From: Beijerinckiaceae bacterium | GTDB lineage: Bacteria > Pseudomonadota > Alphaproteobacteria > Rhizobiales > Beijerinckiaceae | Length of the DNA: 12,325 bases | Direction of reading: 5' to 3' | Assembly: GCA_947380915.1 (NCBI GenBank) | Contig: CANCSY010000077.1 | Location: 1-12,325 of the forward strand | Translations under genes and position numbers: made by a program | The notes under the pieces: generated by a model | What the model saw: the letters and a program-made list of their open reading frames with translations, nothing else | Told to the model about the DNA's origin: nothing | Databases searched by the model: none | Shown: in pieces, positions 1 to 5,986 of the stretch | Layout of the letters: the number at the start of each line of letters is the position of its first letter | Position numbering within the stretch: position 1 is the first letter of the stretch

Positions 1-826
1 CCTGAAGCCCCGCGATCTCCCGCGCCGTGAAGGCGTGGTGGTCGGGGAAGGCTTCGGTCTCGATGACTTCAGCGCCCAGCGCGCGCAGGGTGTCGAAGAA
101 TTTCTCGGGTCGTCCAATCCCGGCGAAGGCGATGACCTCGCGGCCCGCCAGCCCCATGGCCATGCCGGGCTCGGGCGCCAGCAGGCCCCGCAAGACAGGC
201 TTGCCAAGGGCCTCAGCCGTCCGCGCCAGCGCCGCGCCGGGCTCCCCGTCGCCGATCACCACCAGCGCATCCACATGGGGCCATTGGGCGTTCAGCGGTG
301 CGCGGAGCGGCCCTGCGGGCACGCAAAGGCCATTGCCGACGCCCACGGCGCCATCCACCACTGCGATGCGCAGCGCCTTGGTGAGCGCGGGATTCTGGAG
401 CCCATCGTCCATGACGATGACATCGGCCCCCGCCGCCACGCAGGCGCGGGCGCCCTCCAGCTTGTCTGCGGACACGATACAGGGGGCGACAGTCGCCAGC
501 AGCAGGGGTTCGTCGCCCACATCGGCCGCCTTGTGGCGGGCGCGGTCGACGAGGCGGGGGGCGATCGCCTGCGAGCCATAGCCACGCGAAAGAAAGACGG
601 GTTTGCGCCCCAGCGCCAGCAGCGCCTGCGCCACCGCGATGGCGGTGGGCGTCTTGCCCGCGCCGCCGGCCACGAAATTGCCGATGCAGATCACCGGCGG
701 GCCGCAATCGGCGCCAGCGCGGTTCATGCGACGGGCCGTGAGTGCGCCATAGATCGCGCCAAAAGGCCACAGAAGGCGCGCGGTGAGCGTTATGGCAGGC
801 TTCCACCAGAAGGCGGGCGCGCGCAT
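1..826 (-). CDS. lpxK: Tetraacyldisaccharide 4'-kinase, C-terminus missing at window edge
   Basis: The product phosphorylates the 4' position of the tetraacyl disaccharide to make lipid IVA, a late step of lipid A synthesis at the inner face of the inner membrane. The visible 275 residues start MRAPAFWWKP with a hydrophobic N-terminal stretch (about 5-30). They show the Walker A loop GGAGKTP (54-60), SRGYGS (80-85), GDEP (104-107), DDGLQN (140-145) and PDHH (261-264). These correspond to the nucleotide-binding and catalytic positions known in LpxK. About 60 residues are probably lost beyond base 1, judging by the family's usual length near 330. The ATG shares its A with the TGA of waaA (TGATG), so translation is probably coupled. 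Several long frames overlapping this region on both strands are GC-driven shadows. Identification is firm. Confidence 0.96.
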   Translation of the reverse strand, partial: MRAPAFWWKPAITLTARLLWPFGAIYGALTARRMNRAGADCGPPVICIGNFVAGGAGKTPTAIAVAQALLALGRKPVFLSRGYGSQAIAPRLVDRARHKAADVGDEPLLLATVAPCIVSADKLEGARACVAAGADVIVMDDGLQNPALTKALRIAVVDGAVGVGNGLCVPAGPLRAPLNAQWPHVDALVVIGDGEPGAALARTAEALGKPVLRGLLAPEPGMAMGLAGREVIAFAGIGRPEKFFDTLRALGAEVIETEAFPDHHAFTAREIAGLQ

Positions 827-2121
827 CAGGGCCGCTCGGCCTGCATAAGGGTCAGCCAGGGCTCGAGCGCCTCCATGATGCGGGTGGTGGCCCCGCCGAA
901 GCGCTCCACCGCCTCCTGGGTCGCCCGTCCGCTGCGGCGCAACAGGGCGGGGTCGGTGAAATAGAGGCGCAAGGCGGCTTCCAGCGCCGCTTCGTCCGCC
1001 ACCTCCATGGCGCCCTTCGCTGCGGCGAGATCCTGATAGACCTGAGCGAAATTGCCGACATGGGGCCCGTGCAACACGGTCGCCCCAAGCTTTGCGGGCT
1101 CAATTGGGTTCTGTCCGCCCCGCGCCTCCCCGAGCGATTTGCCCACCAGCACGATGCTCGTGAGCCGGTAGAAAAGCCCCATCTCGCCCATGGTGTCGGC
1201 GATATACAACTTCGTCTGGGGGGTGATCCTGTCGCCAAGGGAGCGCAGCGCCACGGGCAGGCCGAATCCCGCCGCTGTTTGCGCGATCTGCGGGCCGCGT
1301 CTGGCGTGGCGCGGCGCCAGGATGGTGAGGAGATCGGGAAAGCTTGTCTGCAGGCGCTGGTGCACGCGCAGGATGATGTCCTCCTCGCCCGCATGGGTGG
1401 AGGCGGCGAACCAGACGGGGCGCGCGCCCACGGCGCCGGTCATCTGCGCCAGCGCCGCCTGCGCATAGGGCGGCGCGGGCACGTCATATTTCAGATTGCC
1501 GGTCACTTCCACGAAGGGCGCCCCCAGTTGCTGGAGCCGCAGGGCGTCGTCCTTTGTTTGCGCCAGGCACAGGTCGATGCGCGAGAGCAGGGAGCCGATG
1601 ACCCGGGGCGCCTTGCTCCAGCGGGCGAAGGAGCGGGGCGACAGGCGGGCGTTGACCAGCGCCAGCGGCACGCCTCGGTCATGGACCATGCGCAGCATGT
1701 TGGGCCAGATTTCCGATTCCGCCACAAGCGCGAGGCCAGGCCGCCAGTGATCGAGGAACCGGGCCAGAAAGGCGGGAATGTCCAGGGGCAGATATTGGTG
1801 CATGGCCCCGGCGGGCAGGCGCTCCGCCAGAATGGTGGCCGATGTGACCGTGCCGCTCGTCACCAGCACATTCAGGCCGCGCGCCACCAGGCGCTCCACC
1901 AGGGGCAGCAGGGCGATGCCCTCGCCCACGCTCGCGCCATGCAGCCAGACCAGCGGGCCGGCCGGGCGCGCCAGCGAGGGATAGCCCATGCGCTCGGCCA
2001 TGCGGCGCGGGTCTTCCTTGCCGCGACGCCTGCGCCAGTTGAGCAGCGCGGGCGCCAGCGGCCCCAGCAGGCTGGTGGCGATGCGGTAGAAGGCGAGGGC
2101 GGGTTCGATGGGGCGGCTCAT
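826..2121 (-). CDS. waaA: 3-deoxy-D-manno-octulosonic acid (Kdo) transferase
   Basis: This glycosyltransferase (GT30 family; also called kdtA) adds Kdo from CMP-Kdo to lipid IVA at the cytoplasmic face of the inner membrane. The 431-residue length matches the family. The N-terminus (about 1-30) is hydrophobic, as expected for membrane anchoring. HGASVGE (61-67) holds the conserved glutamate usually taken as the catalytic base. The segments AESEIWPN (about 133-140), NLKYD (about 208-212) and GKSLGEARGGQNPIEP (about 327-342) are typical of the C-terminal nucleotide-sugar lobe. The ATG overlaps the stop of the upstream acyltransferase gene as ATGA, and its own TGA overlaps the lpxK start. The three genes therefore form a tightly packed lipid A block. 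The sequence does not show how many Kdo residues are added. Confidence 0.96.
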   Translation of the reverse strand: MSRPIEPALAFYRIATSLLGPLAPALLNWRRRRGKEDPRRMAERMGYPSLARPAGPLVWLHGASVGEGIALLPLVERLVARGLNVLVTSGTVTSATILAERLPAGAMHQYLPLDIPAFLARFLDHWRPGLALVAESEIWPNMLRMVHDRGVPLALVNARLSPRSFARWSKAPRVIGSLLSRIDLCLAQTKDDALRLQQLGAPFVEVTGNLKYDVPAPPYAQAALAQMTGAVGARPVWFAASTHAGEEDIILRVHQRLQTSFPDLLTILAPRHARRGPQIAQTAAGFGLPVALRSLGDRITPQTKLYIADTMGEMGLFYRLTSIVLVGKSLGEARGGQNPIEPAKLGATVLHGPHVGNFAQVYQDLAAAKGAMEVADEAALEAALRLYFTDPALLRRSGRATQEAVERFGGATTRIMEALEPWLTLMQAERP

Positions 2122-2834
2122 GCGGGCCGCTCCACGGTTGCGCCGGGGTCGCTATGGCCGACAAGCCCATAAGCGCGGGCGTGAACCTCGTTGAGCCCGG
2201 CCTCGACGGCGCGGCGGGCGGTTTCGAGGGTCTCTGGCGTGGCGTCCCGCGCCACGGTGATCGGGTTCCCCAGCACCATGGCGCCCCGACTGAAAGGCAG
2301 GGCGATGGAGGCGTGGTCCCAGGAATTCACGTCGATGCGGCGGGCGCTGACGACGGCCACCGGATAGATGGGGCGGCCCGAGAGCTGGGCCAGGGTCACG
2401 ATGCCCAGGCCCGCGATGCGCGACACCTTGGGCACATCTGCGGTCAGCGCGATGCTGGAGCCTTGCTCCAGCCGCCGCAGCATTTCGCGCAGGGCCGCCA
2501 TGCCCCCGCGTTTGCGGCTCTTGGCCGCGTCGCCGCCCGAGCCCCTGATCGGGCTGACGCCCAGCCGCTCCAGGATCTTCGCATTGATCTCGCCATCGCC
2601 CGACTTGGAGATGAGCGCGCTCACGCGCATCCCGGGCGGGCAGGCGCAATGGATCATCAGATGCTGGCCATGCCACATGGCGATGATGATGGGCAGTTGC
2701 GGCGTGATCGTCCCTGCGAAGCCGGGGGGATCGTCGACGAAGCGGGTCGTGGCGCGGACAAGACGCAGATAGGCGACGCCCAGAAGCCCCAGAAGGCTCT
2801 GCACTGCTGCGCTTTGTCCCAGTTGCTTCAGCAT
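2118..2834 (-). CDS. DUF374 lysophospholipid/lipid A acyltransferase family protein (LpxJ-like)
   Basis: This 238-residue protein belongs to the DUF374 acyltransferase family. Visible marks are a hydrophobic N-terminus (about 8-28), the WHGQ motif (54-57) in the place of the acyltransferase histidine block, SKSGDGE (76-82), RGSGG (97-101) and ALTADVPK (129-136). I chose the ATG at 2834 (MLKQLGQS) because the longer open frame to 2933 has a low-quality, cysteine-rich leader and overlaps the upstream gene. DUF374 includes LpxJ of epsilonproteobacteria, a lipid A late acyltransferase. Direct coupling to waaA and lpxK (ATGA overlap) makes a lipid A acylation role here a reasonable inference, but a phospholipid acyltransferase role is not excluded. 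A small GC hairpin (CCCGC 2842-2846 / GCGGG 2854-2858) lies just before the start. Confidence 0.85.
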   Translation of the reverse strand: MLKQLGQSAAVQSLLGLLGVAYLRLVRATTRFVDDPPGFAGTITPQLPIIIAMWHGQHLMIHCACPPGMRVSALISKSGDGEINAKILERLGVSPIRGSGGDAAKSRKRGGMAALREMLRRLEQGSSIALTADVPKVSRIAGLGIVTLAQLSGRPIYPVAVVSARRIDVNSWDHASIALPFSRGAMVLGNPITVARDATPETLETARRAVEAGLNEVHARAYGLVGHSDPGATVERPA

Positions 2835-2877
2835 CGCGTTTCCCGCCGATCGAGCGGGTCGAGGCTTACCGCAACTC

Positions 2878-3117
2878 TCAGCTTGGGTCCATGAACCGAT
2901 GCATATGGACGATGAAATACCGCATCTGCGCATTGTCCACGGTCATCTGCGCCTTGGCCTTCCAGGCGGCGCAGGCGCTGGCGTAATTGGGGAAAATGCC
3001 GACGACGTCGATCTGGGCGGTGTCCTTGAACTCTGTGCCGTCCAGGGACTTCAGTTCGCCGCCGAAGACCAGGTGAAGCAGTTGTTTTGATTCGCGCGTG
3101 TGGTCGCTCTCGCTCAT
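2878..3117 (-). CDS. DUF4170 family small protein
   Basis: This is a 79-residue soluble protein with no signal peptide. The central part LHLVFGGEL (14-22), VVGIFPNYASACAAWKAKA (38-56) and the tail MRYFIVHMHRF match what I remember of the DUF4170 family of alphaproteobacteria. The function is unknown. The protein ends almost directly after the conserved MRYFIVH strand, so it is one compact domain. The ATG at 3117 is preceded by a GGAA-type ribosome binding site. The gene sits 49 bases after cysQ and 43 bases before the DUF374 acyltransferase gene on the same strand. That position between cysQ and the lipid A genes is, to my knowledge, conserved in Hyphomicrobiales and suggests co-transcription. 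It does not by itself prove an envelope role. Confidence 0.88.
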   Translation of the reverse strand: MSESDHTRESKQLLHLVFGGELKSLDGTEFKDTAQIDVVGIFPNYASACAAWKAKAQMTVDNAQMRYFIVHMHRFMDPS

Positions 3118-3166
3118 CGTCTGTTCCGGTGTTGATGGTTTTTGGGGCTGGGCCCGCGGTTCGATG

Positions 3167-3994
3167 TCAGCCCTGCGCCCGCCCGAGAGACCGCCGCAGG
3201 ATGGCGGTCAGCTCGTTTTTCAACTGGCCGGGGGCTGCGCCCAGAAGTCCGTGGCGCGTGGCTGGCCGATTGTAGATTGGCGAGAGGCCGTGGGGATCGG
3301 TCAATCCGCCGCCAGCTTCCTGCAGGATGATGTCGGCCGCTGCTATATCCCAATCGCAGGCGTTGGTCGAGGCCATGCCTGCGTCAAGGCTTCCCTCCGC
3401 GACCCTCGCGAAACGATAGGCCAGGGAGGGAATTCTTGGTTCCGTGCGGAAATCCATGCCGGAGGCGGCCAGATCCCTCAGCATCCCGGCGGGACCGGCG
3501 ACAAGGCCCCCGGCGAGGCTGGCGCGGGGGGATGCGGTGATCGGCTGATCATTCAGAAAGGCGCCGCCGCCGAGATGGGCCACGAAGGTCTGGCCCAGGG
3601 CGGGCAGATGGATGATTCCCGCAACGGGCTGTCCGCTCGCCACCAGCGCGATGCAGACGGCCCAGCGCGCATCGCCCGACATGAAGGCGCGGGTGCCGTC
3701 GATGGGATCCACGATGAACACGAGATCGCGCGCGAGCCGGTCGGGATTGTCGATGGTTTCTTCCGAGAGCCAGCCCGCCTGCGGCATCGCGCGCCGCAAT
3801 TCCTGCGTCAGGAAGGCGTCAACCGCGTGGTCGGCCTCGGTGACGGGCGAGCCGCCTTCCTTGCTGTCGATTCGGGCGCTGGTCCGCTCGCCGGGACGGA
3901 AATAATCGAGCGCGATGGCGCCGCCGCGCAGTGCCGCCTGCCGCATCGTCTCGAGCAAGCCCTGCTCCAGCGTGGATTTCAAACTGTCCTGCAA
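3167..3994 (-). CDS. cysQ: 3'(2'),5'-bisphosphate nucleotidase (inositol monophosphatase family)
   Basis: The protein has the inositol monophosphatase fold of metal-dependent, lithium-sensitive phosphatases. CysQ removes the 3'-phosphate of PAP left by sulfation and sulfate assimilation. Metal-ligand motifs are present: SEE (77-79), DPIDGT (96-101) and CDWDIAAAD (213-221), the last with the conserved W-D pair. The length of 275 fits. The start is unusual. The in-frame candidate at 3994 is TTG, preceded by GAAAGGCGAG, while the nearby ATG at 3999-3997 is out of frame and opens only a six-codon frame. The next in-frame ATG is at 3946 (MRQAALRGG) and would still keep the domain. The family is certain. 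Substrate assignment rests on overall resemblance, and inositol phosphatase or histidinol-phosphatase activity is the alternative. It heads the run of genes leading to lpxK. Confidence 0.87.
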   Translation of the reverse strand: MQDSLKSTLEQGLLETMRQAALRGGAIALDYFRPGERTSARIDSKEGGSPVTEADHAVDAFLTQELRRAMPQAGWLSEETIDNPDRLARDLVFIVDPIDGTRAFMSGDARWAVCIALVASGQPVAGIIHLPALGQTFVAHLGGGAFLNDQPITASPRASLAGGLVAGPAGMLRDLAASGMDFRTEPRIPSLAYRFARVAEGSLDAGMASTNACDWDIAAADIILQEAGGGLTDPHGLSPIYNRPATRHGLLGAAPGQLKNELTAILRRSLGRAQG

Positions 3995-4005
3995 ATCATC
4001 TCGCC

Positions 4006-4024
4006 TTTCGCTGTGTCAGCGAAA
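4006..4024. promoter_or_regulatory. Perfect 8+3+8 inverted repeat in the cysQ leader
   Basis: TTTCGCTG, a TGT spacer and CAGCGAAA form a 19-base perfect dyad ending 12 bases before the cysQ start. Read on the minus strand, the second arm runs directly into the probable ribosome binding site (GAAAGGCGAG), so a hairpin would hide part of it. The dyad also touches the possible -10 element. It could be an operator or an RNA hairpin, and I cannot tell which from sequence. Confidence 0.5.
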
Positions 4025-4050
4025 CTAGGCGCATTGGGCGGCCGGGGCAA
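4022..4050 (-). promoter_or_regulatory. Possible promoter of the cysQ–lpxK gene run
   Basis: On the minus strand TTGCCC (4050-4045) and TAGTTT (4027-4022) are spaced by 17 bases, an acceptable but weak sigma-70-like pair. It would start transcription about 20 bases before the cysQ start, inside the perfect dyad. The gap upstream of cysQ (3995-4072) has no better candidate that I can see. Confidence 0.3.
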
Positions 4051-4072
4051 ACGCTGGTGGTCCTGGCGGCTC

Positions 4073-4408
4073 TCAGCGGACGGAGGCGCCGCCAAATCCG
4101 CCATTGAGCCGCAGCCGGTCGCGCATGGGCGCATCCTGCGCGGCGTAAAAGCCTGTGCCGGGCTCATCCAGCGCGGCGCGGCGCGCATGGGGCTCCACCC
4201 GCAGCCTTTCCTGCACCTTCACGCAATGGCCGGGGCCGGGACCCGCCACGAAGCCCTGACCATAGCTGGCGCAGATCTGGTTGGCCTTGTCGCGCGGGTT
4301 TTGCAGATCCTGCGCCATGGCCAAAGAAACCCCGGCCAGGGGCGCGCCCAAAGCGCAGGCCGCCACGGCGAGCAGGCGATAACGACAAGATCGGGCCGTG
4401 CTGATCAT
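4073..4408 (-). CDS. Small secreted protein with porin-like cysteine motif
   Basis: This is a 111-residue protein starting at ATG 4408. A clear signal peptide is present: basic MISTARSCRYR, then a hydrophobic run LLAVAACALGAPLAGVSL, with likely cleavage after AMA near residue 32. The mature part holds ICASYGQGF, then PGPGHCVKV and LRVE. This resembles the conserved N-terminal Cys-x2-Tyr-Gly-x-Gly-Phe…Pro-Gly…Cys-x-Lys motif of alphaproteobacterial porins such as Omp2b. No beta-barrel follows. The rest is short, charged and ends NGGFGGASVR. The two mature cysteines could form a disulfide in the periplasm. An in-frame TTG at 4441 would add a repetitive leader without a better signal and is less likely. 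The gene is 135 bases after rsmE and 78 bases before cysQ on the same strand. Function unknown. Confidence 0.75.
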   Translation of the reverse strand: MISTARSCRYRLLAVAACALGAPLAGVSLAMAQDLQNPRDKANQICASYGQGFVAGPGPGHCVKVQERLRVEPHARRAALDEPGTGFYAAQDAPMRDRLRLNGGFGGASVR

Positions 4409-4409
4409 T

Positions 4410-4442
4410 GAAGGACTCGCCAAAAGAGAAGGCCTCGCCAAA
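4410..4442. repeat. Two-copy 15-base direct repeat in the leader of the porin-motif gene
   Basis: GAAGGACTCGCCAAA (4410-4424) and GAAGGCCTCGCCAAA (4428-4442) match at 14 of 15 positions with an 18-base period, directly before the start codon at 4408. It looks like a small local duplication. Confidence 0.6.
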
Positions 4443-4543
4443 GGAGGAAAAGGGCCCCAGAACGCAGCTTACCGCCACGTCCGAGGCTCTTTGTGCGCTC
4501 AACATCGTGGCGAGATCATGGTCATTACGCCGTTCTGCTGACG

Positions 4544-5284
4544 TTATCCTCCCAAAGCGGCATGGACGACGGCCAGCGCAGCCACAGCCGCCGTATCCGC
4601 TCGCAGGATGCGTGGACCCAGCGAAATGGCGAGCGTCTGCTGCATGCCCATGAGCATGGCGCGTTCGGCAGGGTCAAAGCCGCCTTCGGGGCCAATCAGC
4701 ACAGCCACCGGCGCCCCGGGGGCGCAGCGGGCGCGCAGGGCCGCCACCGCATCCTCCATGGGGGCGTCCTCGTCGCAAAAGACGAGCAGCCGATCCTGCG
4801 GCCATTGGGCCAGAACCTTTTCGAGGGGGAGGGGCTCCTCGATCTGCGCCAGCGCGAGGACGCCGCATTGTTCGGCCGCCTCGATGACATTGGCGCGCAT
4901 GCGCTCCAGATTGACCCGATGGGCCTGGGTGCGGCGTGTGAGCACGGGCCGCAGCCGGGCCGCGCCCATTTCCACAGCTTTTTGCACCATGTAGTCAAGG
5001 CGCGCATGTTTGAGCGGCGCGAAGAGATAGTCGAGGTCCGGCCCCGCCTCCTGCGCCCGCAGGGCTTGCGCGATGTCCAGGGATGCGGACTTGCGGCCGG
5101 TGTCGGCCAGCTCGGCGCGCCATTCTCCCTCGCGCCCGTTGAACACGATGACGCCGTCGCCTGCGCCCAGACGCAGCACATTCAGAAGGTAGTTGGCCTG
5201 CTCGCGGCTGAGGGGGACGCGCGCGCCCTGGCGGAGCGGCGCATCGACGAACAGGCGCTGGGCGGCGAAGTCGTAGCGGGACAC
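4544..5284 (-). CDS. rsmE: 16S rRNA (uracil-1498-N3)-methyltransferase
   Basis: This SPOUT-class enzyme methylates U1498 of 16S rRNA using S-adenosylmethionine. The 246-residue length fits the family. The N-terminal PUA-like part holds RLFVD (10-14) and the segment NYLLNVLRLGAGD (31-43). The methyltransferase part shows KAVEMG (102-107), EAAEQCG (135-141), IGPEGGF (197-203) and SLGPRILRADTA (221-232), the trefoil-knot cofactor site. The start is GTG at 5284, supported by an AAGGAG ribosome binding site (5296-5291) six bases away. No ATG nearby keeps the domain intact. The divergent neighbour begins 174 bases away. The rsmE, ubiA and gshA genes lie close together here, as I recall for other Hyphomicrobiales. 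Confidence 0.96.
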   Translation of the reverse strand: MSRYDFAAQRLFVDAPLRQGARVPLSREQANYLLNVLRLGAGDGVIVFNGREGEWRAELADTGRKSASLDIAQALRAQEAGPDLDYLFAPLKHARLDYMVQKAVEMGAARLRPVLTRRTQAHRVNLERMRANVIEAAEQCGVLALAQIEEPLPLEKVLAQWPQDRLLVFCDEDAPMEDAVAALRARCAPGAPVAVLIGPEGGFDPAERAMLMGMQQTLAISLGPRILRADTAAVAALAVVHAALGG

Positions 5285-5422
5285 GTCAGGCTCCTTGAAA
5301 GCGGTCAGCTTCTATAGCGCGGGGAGGGCCGGGACGGAACCTGCGCCATGAACTTGCCGCTTTCGCAGCGCATCAGCGGCGCTCCGGGTTGTGAGGGGGC
5401 GGACTGCTTGCTATCAAGTCTG

Positions 5423-5437
5423 TCCCGAGCGTCGGGA
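5423..5437. promoter_or_regulatory. 6+3+6 inverted repeat before the secreted four-Cys gene
   Basis: TCCCGA, GCG and TCGGGA form a perfect dyad ending seven bases before the GAGGA ribosome binding site (5444-5448) of the gene at 5459. It may be an operator or a leader hairpin. Dyads of this size also occur by chance in GC-rich DNA, so support is modest. Confidence 0.35.
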
Positions 5438-5458
5438 TCAAACGAGGATACGGCTTCG

Positions 5459-5986
5459 ATGGTGCTGTTTGGACGTTCTTCCCGCTCGCTGATGAGCCTG
5501 GCGGCTTTGCTCGCCCTTTCCGGCCCTCTGGCCGCGCAGTCCATGCTGGGCGCGCCGGGCCTGTCGCCGGTTGCGCCGGGCGCCGCTGCGGCTCCTCCCG
5601 CCGCCCTCACGGCGCCGCCGACCGCCGCCCCCGTATCCAGTTGCGAGACTGACATGGGCCAGTTTCAGGAGCGTCGCCAGACGCAGATCGAGGCTCTGAA
5701 CAAGATCGTGGCCGCCGGCAAGGGCAAGGTCGATCCTGTGACCTCCTGCCCAAGGCTGCGCAGCCTCGTCTCGGTCGAGGCTGAAATGCGCGCCTGGATG
5801 ATCAAGCAGAAGGGCTGGTGCAACATTCCCGATGACGTGATCGAGGGCATGAAGGAGGGCACCTCCAAGACCGCCCAGATCGCCGAGCGGGCCTGCGAGG
5901 CCGCCGCCCAGATGAAGCGCCAGCAACAGGCGCCCACGGGCATGGGCGCCGCCCCAGCCATGAAACTGCCCTCCGGCCCGCTGTGA
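5459..5986 (+). CDS. Secreted four-cysteine protein of unknown function
   Basis: I do not recognise a named family. The 175-residue product starts with a signal peptide: basic MVLFGRSSRS, a hydrophobic run LMSLAALLALSGPLA and likely cleavage near residues 25-27. An Ala/Pro-rich linker (about 30-60) follows, then a compact helical domain (about 61-155) with cysteines at 62, 97, 121 and 146, suited to two periplasmic disulfides. Conserved-looking pieces are TSCPRL (95-100) and KGWCNIPDD (118-126). The ATG at 5459 is chosen because it gives the signal peptide and follows GAGGA at 5444-5448. An upstream in-frame ATG at 5348 would bury the signal. The last codons overlap the ubiA start as GTGA, so the two are probably co-translated. 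Whether it serves quinone synthesis is unknown. Confidence 0.82.
   Translation: MVLFGRSSRSLMSLAALLALSGPLAAQSMLGAPGLSPVAPGAAAAPPAALTAPPTAAPVSSCETDMGQFQERRQTQIEALNKIVAAGKGKVDPVTSCPRLRSLVSVEAEMRAWMIKQKGWCNIPDDVIEGMKEGTSKTAQIAERACEAAAQMKRQQQAPTGMGAAPAMKLPSGPL

Noticed and set aside
213..806. Minus-strand frame overlapping lpxK in another phase
   Set aside because: The lpxK frame carries all kinase motifs without interruption, so this frame and the plus-strand frame at 35-964 are shadows.
1060..2172. Long plus-strand open frame (370 codons) across waaA
   Set aside because: It lies opposite a well-supported waaA and has Gln/His/Arg-rich composition with no domain pattern.
3098..4411. Long plus-strand open frame (437 codons) across cysQ and its neighbour
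   Set aside because: It is antisense to cysQ and to the secreted protein gene, both with clear motifs or a signal peptide. Its translation is low-complexity, rich in Gly, Ala, Arg and His, as expected from a GC-rich shadow frame.
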